A stretch of DNA of 64,000 nt from Nigerium massiliense (GTDB lineage Bacteria > Actinomycetota > Actinomycetes > Propionibacteriales > Propionibacteriaceae), in assembly GCF_000826085.1 (NCBI RefSeq), contig NZ_CCYM01000003.1:744001-808000 (forward strand), written 5' to 3'. The notes under the pieces were generated by a model. The model saw nothing but the letters and a program-made list of their open reading frames with translations. It was not told the origin of the DNA and did no database searches. The stretch's first letter is position 1. The number at the start of each line of letters is the position of its first letter. Positions 45,598-58,756 of this stretch are shown here, piece after piece. The translations under genes were made by a program, and so were the position numbers.

Positions 45598-45615
45598 GCA
45601 GGCGCCCCCGCCTGC
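45598..45615 (-). terminator. Intrinsic terminator after rpiB
   Basis: GCAGGCG, loop CCCC, CGCCTGC: a 7-base stem 13 bases beyond the rpiB stop on the minus strand. Confidence 0.55.
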
Positions 45616-45627
45616 TGCAGACCGTGC

Positions 45628-46098
45628 CTACTGAGCGGCCTTCGGCGCCACGTGGTCGTCCTCGTACTGCGTCAACATGGCGATGCGGCGCACGTGACGC
45701 GGGTCTTCGGAGAAGGGCGTCTCAAGGAACGTCCGGACGATCTCGAACCCCACATCGAGCGGCTGCATCCGGCCGCCGAGCGCGACGAGGTTGGCGTTGT
45801 TGTGCTCGCGGCCCAGCCGGGCCAGCTCGGGGTTGTAGGCGAGCGCACACCGGACGCCCGGCACCTTGTTCGCGGCGATCTGCTCGCCGTTGCCGGAGCC
45901 GCCGAGCACGATGCCGAGCGAGCCGGCATCCGCGACGACGGCCTCGGCGCACGGGATGATGTAGACGGGATAGTCGTCCTGGGCGTCATAGGTGGACGCA
46001 CCGTGGTCGATGACCTCGTAACCCAGGTCGCCGAGTTCCTTGACCAGGTACTGCTTCAGGTCGAAGGCGGCGTGATCGGTAGCAATGTGAACGCGCAT
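45628..46098 (-). CDS. rpiB: Ribose-5-phosphate isomerase B
   Basis: A 156-residue RpiB interconverting ribose-5-phosphate and ribulose-5-phosphate. The family's 'TDHAAFDLKQYL' phosphate loop is near residue 7, 'GASTYDAQDDYP' near 33, and the anion hole 'GGSGNGEQIAANK' near 66. The Asn/Gly-Ser/Asn-Gly arrangement and the absence of an active-site Cys in that loop are of the actinobacterial type. It belongs to the pentose phosphate pathway, into which gnd, 15 kb away, also feeds. Confidence 0.95.
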   Translation of the reverse strand: MRVHIATDHAAFDLKQYLVKELGDLGYEVIDHGASTYDAQDDYPVYIIPCAEAVVADAGSLGIVLGGSGNGEQIAANKVPGVRCALAYNPELARLGREHNNANLVALGGRMQPLDVGFEIVRTFLETPFSEDPRHVRRIAMLTQYEDDHVAPKAAQ

Positions 46099-46137
46099 GG
46101 TTCACTATTGCACTCTCTCCCACCGACCACGAGGGCC

Positions 46138-46153
46138 TGACCGACTCCGGTCA
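46138..46153 (-). terminator. Small hairpin after the Rv2466c-like gene
   Basis: TGACCG, loop ACTC, CGGTCA: a 6-base stem 20 bases beyond the stop at 46174. It may end that transcript ahead of rpiB. Confidence 0.35.
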
Positions 46154-46173
46154 AGAACGGCGTCCGCCGCCGC

Positions 46174-46776
46174 TCAGTCGAAGATGGGGCCGACGTCGCG
46201 GGAGCGCTTGAGTTCGAAGAACCCGGAGTAGGCGGTGACCTTCTCGACGCCGTCGAACAGCTGACCGGCCTCCTCGCCCTTCGGCGCCGGCGAGATCACC
46301 GGGCCGAACAGCGCCTTGCCGTTGATGTGGATCACCGGCGTGCCGACGTCGTCGCCCACCGGGTCCATGCCCTCGTGGTGGGACGCCCGCAGCGCGTCGT
46401 CGTTCTCGTCGGTCAGGCCGGCCTGGGCCAACTCGGCGGGCAGACCGGCCTCGACCAGCGCCTGCTCGACGGTGGCGATCTCCTTCGGCTCGCCGCCCGG
46501 GTGGAAGCGCGTCCCGACGGCGGTGTAGAACTCGGCGAGCTTGTCCGATCCGTGCTCCTGCTCGACCTTCAAAGCGACGCGCGCGGGGAGCCACGCCGCA
46601 TCCATCGCGGCGCGGTAGCTCTCGGGCAGGTCACGCCCCTCGTTGAGCACCGCCAGGCTCATGACGTGGAACACGGTCTTCACGTCGCGGACCTTCTCGA
46701 CCTCGAGCATCCAGCGGGACGCCATCCAGGCCCAGGGGCACGTCGGGTCGAACCAGAAATCAACCTTGGTTGTCAT
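46174..46776 (-). CDS. DsbA-family oxidoreductase, mycothiol-dependent Rv2466c-like
   Basis: A 200-residue thioredoxin-fold protein with an inserted helical domain. The active site is '[11 protein letters not shown]' (Cys-Pro-Trp, residues ~10-20), which is the signature of Rv2466c-type mycoredoxin-like nitroreductases, and the cis-Pro loop is '[10 protein letters not shown]' near residue 147. The second cysteine of CxxC is absent, as in that family. Mycothiol is the expected partner, supporting an actinobacterial source. A TAGGCT -10 (minus strand, 46784-46789) lies seven bases before the ATG: leaderless. Confidence 0.88.
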   Translation of the reverse strand: MTTKVDFWFDPTCPWAWMASRWMLEVEKVRDVKTVFHVMSLAVLNEGRDLPESYRAAMDAAWLPARVALKVEQEHGSDKLAEFYTAVGTRFHPGGEPKEIATVEQALVEAGLPAELAQAGLTDENDDALRASHHEGMDPVGDDVGTPVIHINGKALFGPVISPAPKGEEAGQLFDGVEKVTAYSGFFELKRSRDVGPIFD

Positions 46777-46853
46777 GGCGACCAGCCTACGTGGCCGCGA
46801 CCGGCGTCAACAGCGCGCACCCCCGCTGTGAAAAGCCTGCGTCGGCGCTCCCC

Positions 46854-46881
46854 TTGTGGCCAGTGTCGCAAAGGATAGTGT
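46854..46881 (+). promoter_or_regulatory. pepN promoter
   Basis: TTGTGG (46854-46859), a 16-base spacer and TAGTGT (46876-46881). The transcript would have a leader of roughly 30 bases, containing AGGA just before the pepN ATG, in contrast to the leaderless neighbours. Confidence 0.5.
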
Positions 46882-46919
46882 TCCCCCGATACCGACAGGC
46901 ACCACCGGTTAGGACAACC

Positions 46920-49547
<2,628 letters not shown>

Positions 49548-49604
49548 TCCCAGGCGAGCGGCCGGCCGCCCGAGGCGGAGCGCCGGGTCGGTAGAGTCCG
49601 GGGA

Positions 49605-50741
49605 ATGCTGAGAGTCAAGGACATCGTCGGCTGGATCACCGAGGCCTACCCGCCCTCGCTCGCCGAGGACTGGGACCGCATCGGGCTGGGCTGCGGCGAC
49701 CCGGACGCCGAGGTCGGCTCGGTGCTACTGGCGATCGACCCGACCGCGGACGTCGTCGCCGAGGCTCGCCGGACAGGCGCCCAGCTGTTGCTCACCCACC
49801 ATCCGTTGCTGCTGCGCGGCCTCCACGCGGTGCGCCGAGACGAGCCCAAGGGCCGGGTGTTGTTCGACCTCATCGAGGGCGGTATCGCGCAGCTGGCGGC
49901 GCACACGAACGCCGACTCGGCCGCGTCCGGGGTCTCGGACGCGCTGGCCGACGTCCTCGGGCTGATCGACCGGCGCCCGCTGCAGCCGCAGCCCGGTCCG
50001 GCCCTCGACAAGGTCGTCACCTTCGTGCCGCCGGAGCACGTCGAGGCGGTGATCGACGCCTTGGCCGACGCCGGCGCGGGCGCGATCGGCGACTACGACC
50101 GCTGCGCGTTCACCTCGCCGGGCACGGGGCAGTTCCGGCCGTTGCCGGGGGCCGAGCCCTTCCTGGGCGACGTCGGGGAGCTGGAGCGCACCCCCGAGGT
50201 GAGGGTCGAGCTCGTCCTGCCGCGCGGCCGCCGCGCCGGCGTTCTGCGCGCGCTGCGGGCGTCCCACCCCTACGAGGAGCCCGCGTTCGACCTGCTGGAG
50301 CTGGCCGCCGAGCCCTCGGACGCCGGCCTCGGCCGCGTCGGACGCCTCCCCGAGCCGCTGCCCGCCCGCGAGGTCGCCCGCCGGCTGGCCGCAGGCCTGC
50401 CGCCGACGGCGACGGGGGCGCGGCTGGGCGGGGACCCCGACAGGACGATCGCCACGGTGGCGGTGCTCGGCGGCGCCGGTGACTCGCTGCTCGACGACGT
50501 CCTCCTTACGGACGCCGACCTGTACGTCACGTCCGACCTGCGCCACCACCCCGCACAGGACTTCCTCGCTCGCCCCGGCGCCCCGGCGCTCGTCGACGTC
50601 CCGCACTGGGCGGCCGAGTGGACGTGGCTGCCGCACGCCGAGCAGATGCTGACGCGCCGGGCATCCGAGGCGGGCGCCGCCCTCACCACAACGGTCTCGA
50701 CCCTTAACACCGACCCCTGGGTCGAGCGCTTCGGGGGCTGA
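49605..50741 (+). CDS. Nif3-like dinuclear metal centre protein
   Basis: A 378-residue protein of the Nif3/YbgI/YqfO family, hexameric proteins with a two-metal site. The N-terminal block 'LAEDWDRIGLGCGDP' and 'LLLTHHPLLLRG' (His-His, about residues 64-75) and 'AAHTNADSAASGVSDALA' supply ligands; 'VPHWAAEW' near residue 335 gives the C-terminal His/Glu. The middle ~100 residues are the extra PII-like domain of the longer YqfO type. Its role is often listed as GTP cyclohydrolase I type 2-like, but this is unproven. TAGAGT (49592-49597) is seven bases before the ATG, so it looks leaderless. Confidence 0.9.
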   Translation: MLRVKDIVGWITEAYPPSLAEDWDRIGLGCGDPDAEVGSVLLAIDPTADVVAEARRTGAQLLLTHHPLLLRGLHAVRRDEPKGRVLFDLIEGGIAQLAAHTNADSAASGVSDALADVLGLIDRRPLQPQPGPALDKVVTFVPPEHVEAVIDALADAGAGAIGDYDRCAFTSPGTGQFRPLPGAEPFLGDVGELERTPEVRVELVLPRGRRAGVLRALRASHPYEEPAFDLLELAAEPSDAGLGRVGRLPEPLPAREVARRLAAGLPPTATGARLGGDPDRTIATVAVLGGAGDSLLDDVLLTDADLYVTSDLRHHPAQDFLARPGAPALVDVPHWAAEWTWLPHAEQMLTRRASEAGAALTTTVSTLNTDPWVERFGG

Positions 50742-50748
50742 CACGACG

Positions 50749-50778
50749 ACGCGCCCGGCGCCGAGGCGTCGGGCGCGT
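50749..50778 (+). terminator. Intrinsic terminator after the Nif3-like gene
   Basis: ACGCGCCCG pairs with CGGGCGCGT, and the intervening bases CGCC/GGCG extend the stem past a G-T mismatch: about 13 pairs in all. It starts 8 bases after the stop. Confidence 0.7.
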
Positions 50779-50854
50779 GGGCCGCACGCCGCTCGAGGCG
50801 GCGGAACCGATCCACGGGCGCGTCCCCGCGCGGTCACGGGTGACGCGCCGACGG

Positions 50855-51807
<953 letters not shown>

Positions 51808-51808
<1 letters not shown>

Positions 51809-52743
51809 TGCGACACCTCCTGAGCACCGCCGACCTCAGTTCGGCCGAGGCGACCGCCATCCTGGACGTGGCCGAGGAGATGCACGACGTGCAGAGCCGG
51901 CCCGTGAAGAAGCTGCCGACGCTGCGCGGCAAGACCATCGTCAACATGTTCTTCGAGGACTCCACCCGCACCCGCACCTCCTTCGAGATCGCCGGGAAGT
52001 GGATGAGCGCCGACACCATCAACGTGTCCGCCAAGGGCTCCTCGGTGAGCAAGGGCGAGTCGATGCGCGACACCATGCTGACCCTGGACGCCATGGGCGT
52101 CGACTGCTTCGTCATCCGCCACCCCAGCTCCGGAGCGCCGCGACAGGCGGCCGGCTGGGTCACGGCGAGCGTCATCAACGCCGGTGACGGCCAGCACGAG
52201 CACCCCACCCAGGCGCTGCTCGACGCGTTCACCCTGCGCCGCCACTTCCGCGAGACCGCCGACGGCGAATTCGCCGGCAAGCGCCTCGTCATCGTCGGCG
52301 ACCTGCTGCACAGCCGGGTGGTGCGCAGCAACGTCCTGCTGCAGCGCACGCTGGACGCCCAGGTGACCCTCGTCGCTCCCCCGACGCTGCTGCCGACGGA
52401 CGTGGAGACCTGGGGGGTCAGGGTCACCCAAGACTTCGACGCCGCGCTGGCGGACGCCGACGCCGTCATGATGCTGCGTGTGCAGCGCGAGCGGATGTCG
52501 GGCGGGTTCTTCCCCACCGCGCGGGAGTACGCGGAGAACTACGGGCTCACCGCCGAGCGGCTGCACCGGTTGCGCCCGACCACGGCGATCCTGCACCCCG
52601 GCCCCATGAACCGGGGCGTCGAGATCTCCAGCGAGGCGGCCGACGCGACCGCGTCCCGCGTGCTGGACCAGGTATCGGCCGGCGTCGCCGTCCGGATGAG
52701 CGTGCTGTATCACCTCCTCGGCGGAGGGGAAGGAAACCGATGA
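51808..52743 (+). CDS. pyrB: Aspartate carbamoyltransferase catalytic subunit
   Basis: A 311-residue ATCase making carbamoyl-aspartate, the committed step of pyrimidine synthesis. The carbamoyl-phosphate site '[10 protein letters not shown]' is near residue 52, '[17 protein letters not shown]' near 128, and 'LHPGPMNRG' near 263. No pyrI gene follows, as usual in actinobacteria. Its stop overlaps the pyrC start by four bases. Confidence 0.97.
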
Positions 52744-54008
52744 GCGACCTGCTGATCACCGGCGCGAGGCTGGCCGACGGGACCACCGGCGACCTGGGCG
52801 TTCGCGAGGGTGTCTTCGTCGACCCGGCCGACCTCGGCGGCGACGCCGAGCGCCTCGACGCCGAGGGGTTGCTCGCCCTGCCCGGCCTGGTCGACCTGCA
52901 CACCCACCTGCGCGAGCCCGGCCGCGAGGACGCCGAGACGGTCGCCACCGGCACGCGCGCGGCGGCCCGGGGCGGCTACACGGCGGTGTTCGCGATGGCG
53001 AACACCGACCCCGTCACCGACACCGCGGAGTCCGCCGCCTACGTCGCCCATCTGGGGCGCCGCGACGGCGACTGCGAGGTCGTCCCGGTCGGCGCCGTCA
53101 GCCGGGGGCTGGCCGGCGAGGAGCTCGCGGAGCTGGGCCTGATGGCCGAGCACGCCGGCGTCACCGTGTTCTCCGACGACGGCCGTTGCGTCCACGATCC
53201 GCTGCTGATGCGGCGCGCACTGACCTACCTGAAGCCCTATGACGCGGTCCTCGCCCAGCACGCGCAGGACCCGCGCCTGGCCGGTCCAGGCGCCTGCTGC
53301 CACGAGTCACAGATCCAGGGCGTCCTCGGGCTGCCGGGCTGGCCGAGCGTGGCCGAGTCGGCGATCATCGCCCGCGACGTCATGCTCGCCGAGTACTGCG
53401 GCGCGCGTTACCACGCCTGCCACGTGTCGACCGCCGAGAGCGTCGACGTCCTGCGCTGGGCGAAGAAGCGCGGCGTCCAGGTGACTGCCGAGGTCACCCC
53501 GCACCACCTGCTGCTGCAGACCGAGGAGGTCGCCGGGTACGACACCACCTATAAGGTGAACCCTCCGCTGCGCACCCGCGAGCACGTCGACGCGGTCCGC
53601 GAGGCGCTCGCGGACGGCACGATCGACGCCGTAGCGACGGACCACGCGCCACACGCCCAGCAGGACAAGGACCACCCCTTCGACGTCGCCCTGCCGGGGA
53701 TGATCGGCCTCGAGCAGTCGCTCGCCGTGGTCATGGAGGTCATGGTGAACTCCGGCCGCATGGACTGGCCGACGCTGGTGAAGCGCATGTCGGCCACCCC
53801 GGCCGAGATCGGACGCCTCCGGCACCAGGGCCGCCCGATCGCGGTCGGCGAGCCGGCCAACCTCGTCCTCGTCGACCCGGACGCCCGAGCCGTGGTGGAC
53901 GCCGCGGCGTCGGCGTCCAAGGCGCGCAACAACCCCTATGGCGGACGCGAGCTGCCCGATCCGGTCGTCGCGACGGTGTGGGCGGGACGCCGCACCTACC
54001 AGCGCTGA
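52740..54008 (+). CDS. pyrC: Dihydroorotase
   Basis: A 422-residue class I dihydroorotase. The metal motif '[13 protein letters not shown]' is near residue 55, the third and fourth ligands fall in '[10 protein letters not shown]' and 'VTPHHLLL', and the catalytic Asp is in '[12 protein letters not shown]' near 300. It converts carbamoyl-aspartate to dihydroorotate. Start ATG 52740 overlaps pyrB as ATGA. Later pyr genes (carA, carB, pyrD, pyrF) are not in this position; a PAP2 gene follows. Confidence 0.97.
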   Translation: MSDLLITGARLADGTTGDLGVREGVFVDPADLGGDAERLDAEGLLALPGLVDLHTHLREPGREDAETVATGTRAAARGGYTAVFAMANTDPVTDTAESAAYVAHLGRRDGDCEVVPVGAVSRGLAGEELAELGLMAEHAGVTVFSDDGRCVHDPLLMRRALTYLKPYDAVLAQHAQDPRLAGPGACCHESQIQGVLGLPGWPSVAESAIIARDVMLAEYCGARYHACHVSTAESVDVLRWAKKRGVQVTAEVTPHHLLLQTEEVAGYDTTYKVNPPLRTREHVDAVREALADGTIDAVATDHAPHAQQDKDHPFDVALPGMIGLEQSLAVVMEVMVNSGRMDWPTLVKRMSATPAEIGRLRHQGRPIAVGEPANLVLVDPDARAVVDAAASASKARNNPYGGRELPDPVVATVWAGRRTYQR

Positions 54009-54013
54009 CGCCG

Positions 54014-54721
54014 ATGGTCGAGCCGATGACCGGGGCGGGCAGCCACACCTCAGCAGCCCGCCACCCGGTGATGCGCTGGGTGGACCGCCACAAGTACGCC
54101 CTCGCCGCGCTGTACGTGCCGGTGTTCCTGATCTGGTTCATGGCGCTGGAGGCCCGCCCGCCCGGCGGCGAGTGGGTGGCCTACAACCCGCTGGACGACC
54201 TCATCCCGTTCCGCGAGGAGTTCATCCTCGCCTACGCGGCCTGGTTCCCCTACCTCCTGGGCTTCGTGTGGTGGATTCTGGCCCGGCCGAAGGGCCGCAC
54301 CGAGTTCCCGCGGGCGGCGACGCTGCTCATCACCGGCATGACGGTCTGCATGGTCATCTACACGTTCTGGCCGAACACCCAGCTGCTGCGTCCGAACCCT
54401 TATCCCCGCGACAACGTCTTCACCGACATCGTCAAAGCACTGCAGGGCTTCGACACTCCCACCAACGTCTGCCCCAGCCTGCACGTCTACACGTCGTTGG
54501 TGGTCAACCACTGCATCCAGCGCAGCCCCCAGCTACGCGGCCGGACCTGGCTGCGCGCCGGATCGTGGGTGCTGCTGGTGCTGATCGCCTCGTCCACGGT
54601 GTTCCTCAAGCAACACTCCGTCGTGGACGTCTTCTGGGCCGTCGTGCTGTTCGTGGCCCTGGTATGGGCGAGCAGGCTGGTCTACCGGTCCGTGGAGAAG
54701 CATCGGTCCCGGACCCCCTGA
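54014..54721 (+). CDS. PAP2-family membrane phosphatase
   Basis: A protein of 235 residues (231 if ATG 54026 is used) with about six helices. The PAP2 motifs are partly visible: 'CPSLHVYTSL' near residue 155 (motif 2, with His) and 'KQHSVVDVFWAV' near 202 (motif 3). Motif 1 is weak. This pattern matches inositol-phosphorylceramide synthase-like PAP2 proteins, which act on lipid phosphates at the membrane face. It follows pyrC by 5 bases and may be cotranscribed with the pyr genes without sharing their role. Confidence 0.78.
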   Translation: MVEPMTGAGSHTSAARHPVMRWVDRHKYALAALYVPVFLIWFMALEARPPGGEWVAYNPLDDLIPFREEFILAYAAWFPYLLGFVWWILARPKGRTEFPRAATLLITGMTVCMVIYTFWPNTQLLRPNPYPRDNVFTDIVKALQGFDTPTNVCPSLHVYTSLVVNHCIQRSPQLRGRTWLRAGSWVLLVLIASSTVFLKQHSVVDVFWAVVLFVALVWASRLVYRSVEKHRSRTP

Positions 54722-54746
54722 CCGAAGCCAGGCGATCCGGGACCGA
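54703..54746. terminator. Inverted repeat between the PAP2 and uxuB-type genes
   Basis: TCGGTCCCGGA and TCCGGGACCGA form 11-base arms around a 22-base loop that includes the PAP2 stop codon. It lies between two convergent genes and can act on both strands. Confidence 0.5.
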
Positions 54747-54761
54747 CGAAAGCGGCCTGCC

Positions 54762-56123
54762 TCAGGCGTCCAGCTCCTGGGCCAGGGACAGGATCGAGGA
54801 GCGGGCGCCCGGATCGGCGATGCCGAGGAAGTCGCACACCTTGACGACCGACTCCTCCAGCGTGCCTTCGCCCAGCGGCTTGACCTGGTCGGCGCGGACG
54901 TCGTTGATCGGCGCGCCCTTACCGCGCAGGTGCAGCGTCCAGGCCGCGATCGCCCGCTCGGCGCCGATCGGCTCGTTGCCGGCGGCGCGCTCGGCGTTCA
55001 GCGCGGGGACGATGCGGATCGGCAGCTTCTGCGAGCCGTCGGCCGCGATGCGGGCCAGCTGGTCCTTCATGCGCGGGTTCTCGAAGCGCTCGACGAGCGC
55101 CTTGCGGTAAGCGGTGACCTCCTCGTCCGGCAGCGGCAGCTGCTTCTGCGCGACGTCCCACCACTGGTCGACCCAGCCGCGGATCTCGGGGTCGCTGATC
55201 GCCTCGTAGACGGTCTCCTTGGCCTTGACCGTGGCCGCGTAGGCCATCAGCGAGTGCGAGCCGTTGAGCAGCCACAGCTTGCGGAGCTCGTGCGGGGTGA
55301 TGTCGTCGACGAACTGGGCGCCGCTCGCCTCCCACTGCGGACGTCCCGCCCTGAAGTCGCCGGAGATGACCCACTCGACGAACGGCTCGGTCGCCACGGC
55401 GGCCGGATCCTCCACGCCGGTCTCCTCGGCGACGGCCTGGAGCACCTCGTCGGACGCCTTCGGGGTGATGCGGTCGACCATCGTGGTGGCGAAACCGACG
55501 TGCTCGTCGATCCAGCCGGACAGCGAGGGGTCGACGATCTGCGCGAGGTCACGGATGACGCGCTCCGCCATCGCGCCGTTGTCGGGGACGTTGTCGCACG
55601 GCAGGAACGTGATGGCGCCGGCGTCCGCGTCGCGGCGGGCCACGAGCCCGGCGACGAACTTGCCGGGGGCCGTCTTCACGTCGGCGAGCTTGCCGGCCTT
55701 GATGACCTCGATGTCGGCCTTGACGCCGGCGTCGTCGGTGTCGAGGCCGCCCTCCGCGTTACGGACGTAGCCGCCCTCGGTGACGGTCGAGCTGATAATG
55801 GCGACCTGCGGGTCGGCGAAGTACTCCATCAGCTTGGCGACGTCCTGGCCCGGGTGGGTGTCGGAGATGGACGAGATGACCTCGTACTTGTTGCCCTCGG
55901 GCTGCTGCACGACGAGGGTGTAGAGGCCGTCCTGCTCCTTCATCAGGTCGGAGACGCCGGTGGTGCGACCGGAGAACGCAGCGATGCCCCACTGGTCGGC
56001 GTCGGGGGCCGTCTCGGTGTACCAGGCCTCGTGGGCGCGGAAGAAGTTACCGAGGCCGATGTGGACGATCTTCACCGGAGCCGCCGGGCGGCCGTCCTGG
56101 CTTCGATTGAGTCGACGAGTCAC
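54762..56123 (-). CDS. uxuB: Mannitol-dehydrogenase-family oxidoreductase, probable fructuronate reductase
   Basis: A 453-residue polyol dehydrogenase. The NAD-binding start 'KIVHIGLGNFFRAH' is near residue 18, and the catalytic helix 'KLWLLNGSHSLMAY' near residue 285 supplies the Lys, Asn and His expected of the family. Members reduce D-fructuronate (UxuB), tagaturonate (UxaB) or fructose. UxuB is preferred because uxaC lies 4 kb away in the same cluster; mannitol dehydrogenase cannot be excluded. The start is GTG 56123, with AAAGGTGA upstream. Its promoter region is shared with the divergent LarA-like gene and contains GCCAGGGGTTG (56211-56221), also seen before uxaC. Confidence 0.85.
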   Translation of the reverse strand: MTRRLNRSQDGRPAAPVKIVHIGLGNFFRAHEAWYTETAPDADQWGIAAFSGRTTGVSDLMKEQDGLYTLVVQQPEGNKYEVISSISDTHPGQDVAKLMEYFADPQVAIISSTVTEGGYVRNAEGGLDTDDAGVKADIEVIKAGKLADVKTAPGKFVAGLVARRDADAGAITFLPCDNVPDNGAMAERVIRDLAQIVDPSLSGWIDEHVGFATTMVDRITPKASDEVLQAVAEETGVEDPAAVATEPFVEWVISGDFRAGRPQWEASGAQFVDDITPHELRKLWLLNGSHSLMAYAATVKAKETVYEAISDPEIRGWVDQWWDVAQKQLPLPDEEVTAYRKALVERFENPRMKDQLARIAADGSQKLPIRIVPALNAERAAGNEPIGAERAIAAWTLHLRGKGAPINDVRADQVKPLGEGTLEESVVKVCDFLGIADPGARSSILSLAQELDA

Positions 56124-56210
56124 GTGTGATCACCTTTCTGCGACATCTCTTCGATGAGTCGGGAAGGAGTTGACGTATCCGCGAGCCTAGGCCATGGGTC
56201 CCCGCCCGGC

Positions 56211-56221
56211 GCCAGGGGTTG
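56211..56221. promoter_or_regulatory. Shared motif GCCAGGGGTTG upstream of the uxuB-type gene
   Basis: The 11-mer GCCAGGGGTTG is also present at 60347-60357 before uxaC. Both read CAACCCCTGGC in the direction of the gene. They lie 88 and 26 bases before the respective starts. It may be a shared regulator site, though the distance differs. Confidence 0.4.
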
Positions 56222-56360
56222 CTGACTCTTGACACCGCAGCCGTGGTCGGCGGCTCGGCGTCCGCGGGCGAGGCAATTCGCGTCCGCACGGGGCGCAACG
56301 CGAGAGCGACCTCTTATGCTGTGGCCAACGCACGATGCCGTGACCAGATGGGACCCCGCC

Positions 56361-57647
56361 GTGACTGAACTGATTCATCCGCCCGTCGACACCGTGGGCG
56401 GCCCGCACCAGACCGTGTCGGAGGAGCACCTGGACGCCTTCGTCGCGAAGAACCTCGACCCGATCGACTTCGACGGCAAGAAGGTCGTCCTGATCGTCCC
56501 GGACGGAACCCGCAGCTGCCCGCTCCCCCTGATCGTCCGCACGGTGCACAAGCACCTGATCGACCGCGTCGCGTCGCTGGAGTGCGTGATCGCGCTGGGG
56601 ACCCACTCGTACATGGAGCCGGACGAGATCGAGCGCTGGTTCGGCGTCGAGCCCGGCGGCCTCGAGGCGGCCTATCCCGGCATGACGATCGTGAACCACG
56701 AGTGGGACGACCCGTCCATGATCGTCAACGTCGGCACGCTCACGGCCGAGCAGATCAAGGAGCTCTCCGAGGGCTCGATGGAGGAGGAAGTCCCCGTCGA
56801 GATCAACCGCCGCGTCGTCGAGGCGGACATCAACCTGGTCCTCGGACCGGTCTTCCCGCACGAGGTCGTCGGCATCTCCGGCGGCAACAAGTACTTCATC
56901 CCGGGCTGCGCCACCCACGAGGCGATCGACCTGTCGCACTGGGTGGGAGCGCTCATCGGCGTCGAAGACATGATCGGCAAGCCCGGCATCACGCCCGTAC
57001 GCGCGATCATCAACGCGGGCTCCGAGCTCATCCCCAGTAGCCGGCTCGCGATCTGCATGGTCGTCCAGTCCGGCTCCGGTGAACTCGAGTTCGCCGCCTT
57101 CGGCACCACCGAGGACTCCTGGGCCGAGGCCGCCAAGGTCGCCTCCGAGACCCACGTCGTCTACGTCGACGAGCCCTTCAAGAAGGTCCTCGCGATGATG
57201 CCGACGCGTTACGACGACATCTGGACGGCCGCCAAGGGCTGCTACAAGACCCAGCCGGCGATGGCGGACGGCGGCGAGGTCGTCATCTACGCGCCGCACG
57301 TCACCGAGGTGTCCGAGGTCCACAAGGAGATCTACGACATCGGCTACCACTGCATCGAGTACTTCACGAAGCAGTGGGACCGGTTCAAGGATGTGCCCAA
57401 GGGCGTGCTCGCACACTCCACGCACGTGCGCGGCGCCGGCACCTATGACCCGGAGACGGGCGTCGAGAACAACCGCATCAAGGTGACGCTCGCCACCCAG
57501 ATCCCGCCGGAGGTCTGCGCCCAGGTGAACATGGGCTACCTCGACCCCGACACGATCGACATCGAGCAGTGGGAGGCCGACCCCGAGGTCACCGTCCAGC
57601 CCAACGCGGGCGAGATCCTCTACCGCCTGGCCTCCGAGAAGGCCTGA
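56361..57647 (+). CDS. LarA-family nickel-pincer racemase/epimerase, probable sugar-acid (gluconate/mannonate) 2-epimerase
   Basis: A 428-residue LarA-superfamily enzyme, which uses the nickel-pincer nucleotide to epimerise 2-hydroxyacids by hydride transfer. Residues match Lactobacillus LarA: Asp48/Arg51 in 'VPDGTRSCP', His82 in 'GTHSYM', His167 in 'FPHEVVGISGGNK', the cofactor lysine at 177 (10 residues later, as for His174/Lys184 of LarA), and a nickel-ligand His at 193 (16 further, as for His200). The family includes lactate racemase, malate racemase and D-gluconate 2-epimerases. Neighbours encode hexuronate enzymes and gnd, so mannonate to gluconate is the best guess. Start GTG 56361 is the best of few in-frame choices; a -10-like TATGCT is at 56315-56320. 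Confidence 0.88.
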   Translation: MTELIHPPVDTVGGPHQTVSEEHLDAFVAKNLDPIDFDGKKVVLIVPDGTRSCPLPLIVRTVHKHLIDRVASLECVIALGTHSYMEPDEIERWFGVEPGGLEAAYPGMTIVNHEWDDPSMIVNVGTLTAEQIKELSEGSMEEEVPVEINRRVVEADINLVLGPVFPHEVVGISGGNKYFIPGCATHEAIDLSHWVGALIGVEDMIGKPGITPVRAIINAGSELIPSSRLAICMVVQSGSGELEFAAFGTTEDSWAEAAKVASETHVVYVDEPFKKVLAMMPTRYDDIWTAAKGCYKTQPAMADGGEVVIYAPHVTEVSEVHKEIYDIGYHCIEYFTKQWDRFKDVPKGVLAHSTHVRGAGTYDPETGVENNRIKVTLATQIPPEVCAQVNMGYLDPDTIDIEQWEADPEVTVQPNAGEILYRLASEKA

Positions 57648-57664
57648 CCCTCTCCCGGCGTCCG

Positions 57665-57690
57665 GACGGCCGCGGCGCGCCGCGGCCGTC
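57665..57690. terminator. Palindromic terminator between the LarA-like gene and LacI gene
   Basis: GACGGCCGCGGCG and its complement form a perfect 26-base palindrome between two convergent stops (57647 and 57725). It can terminate both transcripts. Confidence 0.7.
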
Positions 57691-57724
57691 GCGTGAGGTC
57701 GGGCGGGCTCGTCCGGAGCGGGGA

Positions 57725-58735
57725 TCAGGAGGCGGCGGGCCCTGTGCTGTGCCGGACGATGAGCCGCACCGGGACCGTGAGCGGCGGCTGCTCCGGGGCG
57801 CCGTTGTGGCCCAGCGAGGAGACGATGAAGCGGACGGCCGAGTCGCCGAGCATCGTGAGCGGGGCGGCGATCGTCGTCAGGCCGGGTTCGACGAGCCCGG
57901 AGGCGAAGTTGTTGTCGAAACCGATGATGCTGACGTCGCGCGGAACCGTCACCCCCCGCTCGGCCAGCCCCTTCATCAGGCCGATGGCCATCACGTCGTT
58001 GTAGCAGATGACCGCCTTGAGACGTCGCCCGGCGATGACCTCGGCGGCCGCGTGCCCACCGTGCAGCGTCGGCGCGAACGGTCCCACCCTGTTCTCGACC
58101 AAGCCGAACTCACGGGCCGAGTCGCGCACGGCCCGCCAGCGCACCCCGTCCGCCCAGGACGCCTCCGGCCCGGCCAGGTAGGTGATGTTGCGGTGGCCGT
58201 GCGCGAGCAGGTGCTGCACGGCCGCGCGGATGCCCTGGGGCATATCCGGCACGATGCAGTGCAGGCCGGAGACCCGCCGGTTCAGCACCACGAGGGGCAT
58301 CGTCTTGGCCATCGTGCGGAGCTCGGTGTCCGACAGGCGCGAACTGGCGATCACGAGGCCGTCCAGCACCGGCATGGCGCGGCGCAGCATCTCGCGCTCC
58401 AGCGCCGGCGACTCCTGGGAGTCGGTGAGCGACACCATGAAACCGGCCTCGGCGGCGGCCGCCTGGGAGCCCCGGATGACCCGGAAGTTGAACGGGTTGG
58501 TGATGTCGGCGACGGCCAAGCCGATCATCTTCGTCTTCTGACGCGCCTGGGACTGGACCTGGCGGCTGCGGTAGCCGAGCTGCTCGGCGACCTTGCGGAT
58601 CCTCTCGGCCGTCTGCGCCGAGACGCGGCCAGGCCGGGAGAACGCCCGCGACACCGTCGAAGGGCTCACACCAGCGACCTTCGCGACGTCGTAGATCGTC
58701 GCGTCGCCCCGGTTCTCGTCCGCTTCCCTGCCCAC
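57725..58735 (-). CDS. LacI family transcriptional regulator of the hexuronate cluster
   Basis: A 336-residue LacI/GalR repressor. The helix-turn-helix is at residues ~13-35 ('TIYDVAKVAGVSPSTVSRAF'), the hinge near 50, then a sugar-binding domain with 'IIGFDNNFAS' near 275. It sits between uxaC and the LarA-like gene. Its own promoter holds a perfect GCAAC-CT-GTTGC palindrome (58757-58768), 22 bases upstream of the start, which points to autoregulation. The likely effector is a hexuronate or aldonate. Confidence 0.92.
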   Translation of the reverse strand: MGREADENRGDATIYDVAKVAGVSPSTVSRAFSRPGRVSAQTAERIRKVAEQLGYRSRQVQSQARQKTKMIGLAVADITNPFNFRVIRGSQAAAAEAGFMVSLTDSQESPALEREMLRRAMPVLDGLVIASSRLSDTELRTMAKTMPLVVLNRRVSGLHCIVPDMPQGIRAAVQHLLAHGHRNITYLAGPEASWADGVRWRAVRDSAREFGLVENRVGPFAPTLHGGHAAAEVIAGRRLKAVICYNDVMAIGLMKGLAERGVTVPRDVSIIGFDNNFASGLVEPGLTTIAAPLTMLGDSAVRFIVSSLGHNGAPEQPPLTVPVRLIVRHSTGPAAS

Positions 58736-58756
58736 TCCCGAACCCTAAACGAGGTG

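Noticed and set aside
56361..57647. Plain lactate racemase annotation for the LarA-family gene
   Set aside because: Catalytic residues fit the superfamily, but neighbours are uronate and gluconate enzymes; lactate specificity is not supported by context. It remains possible, given the D-lactate-dehydrogenase-like gene at 33998.
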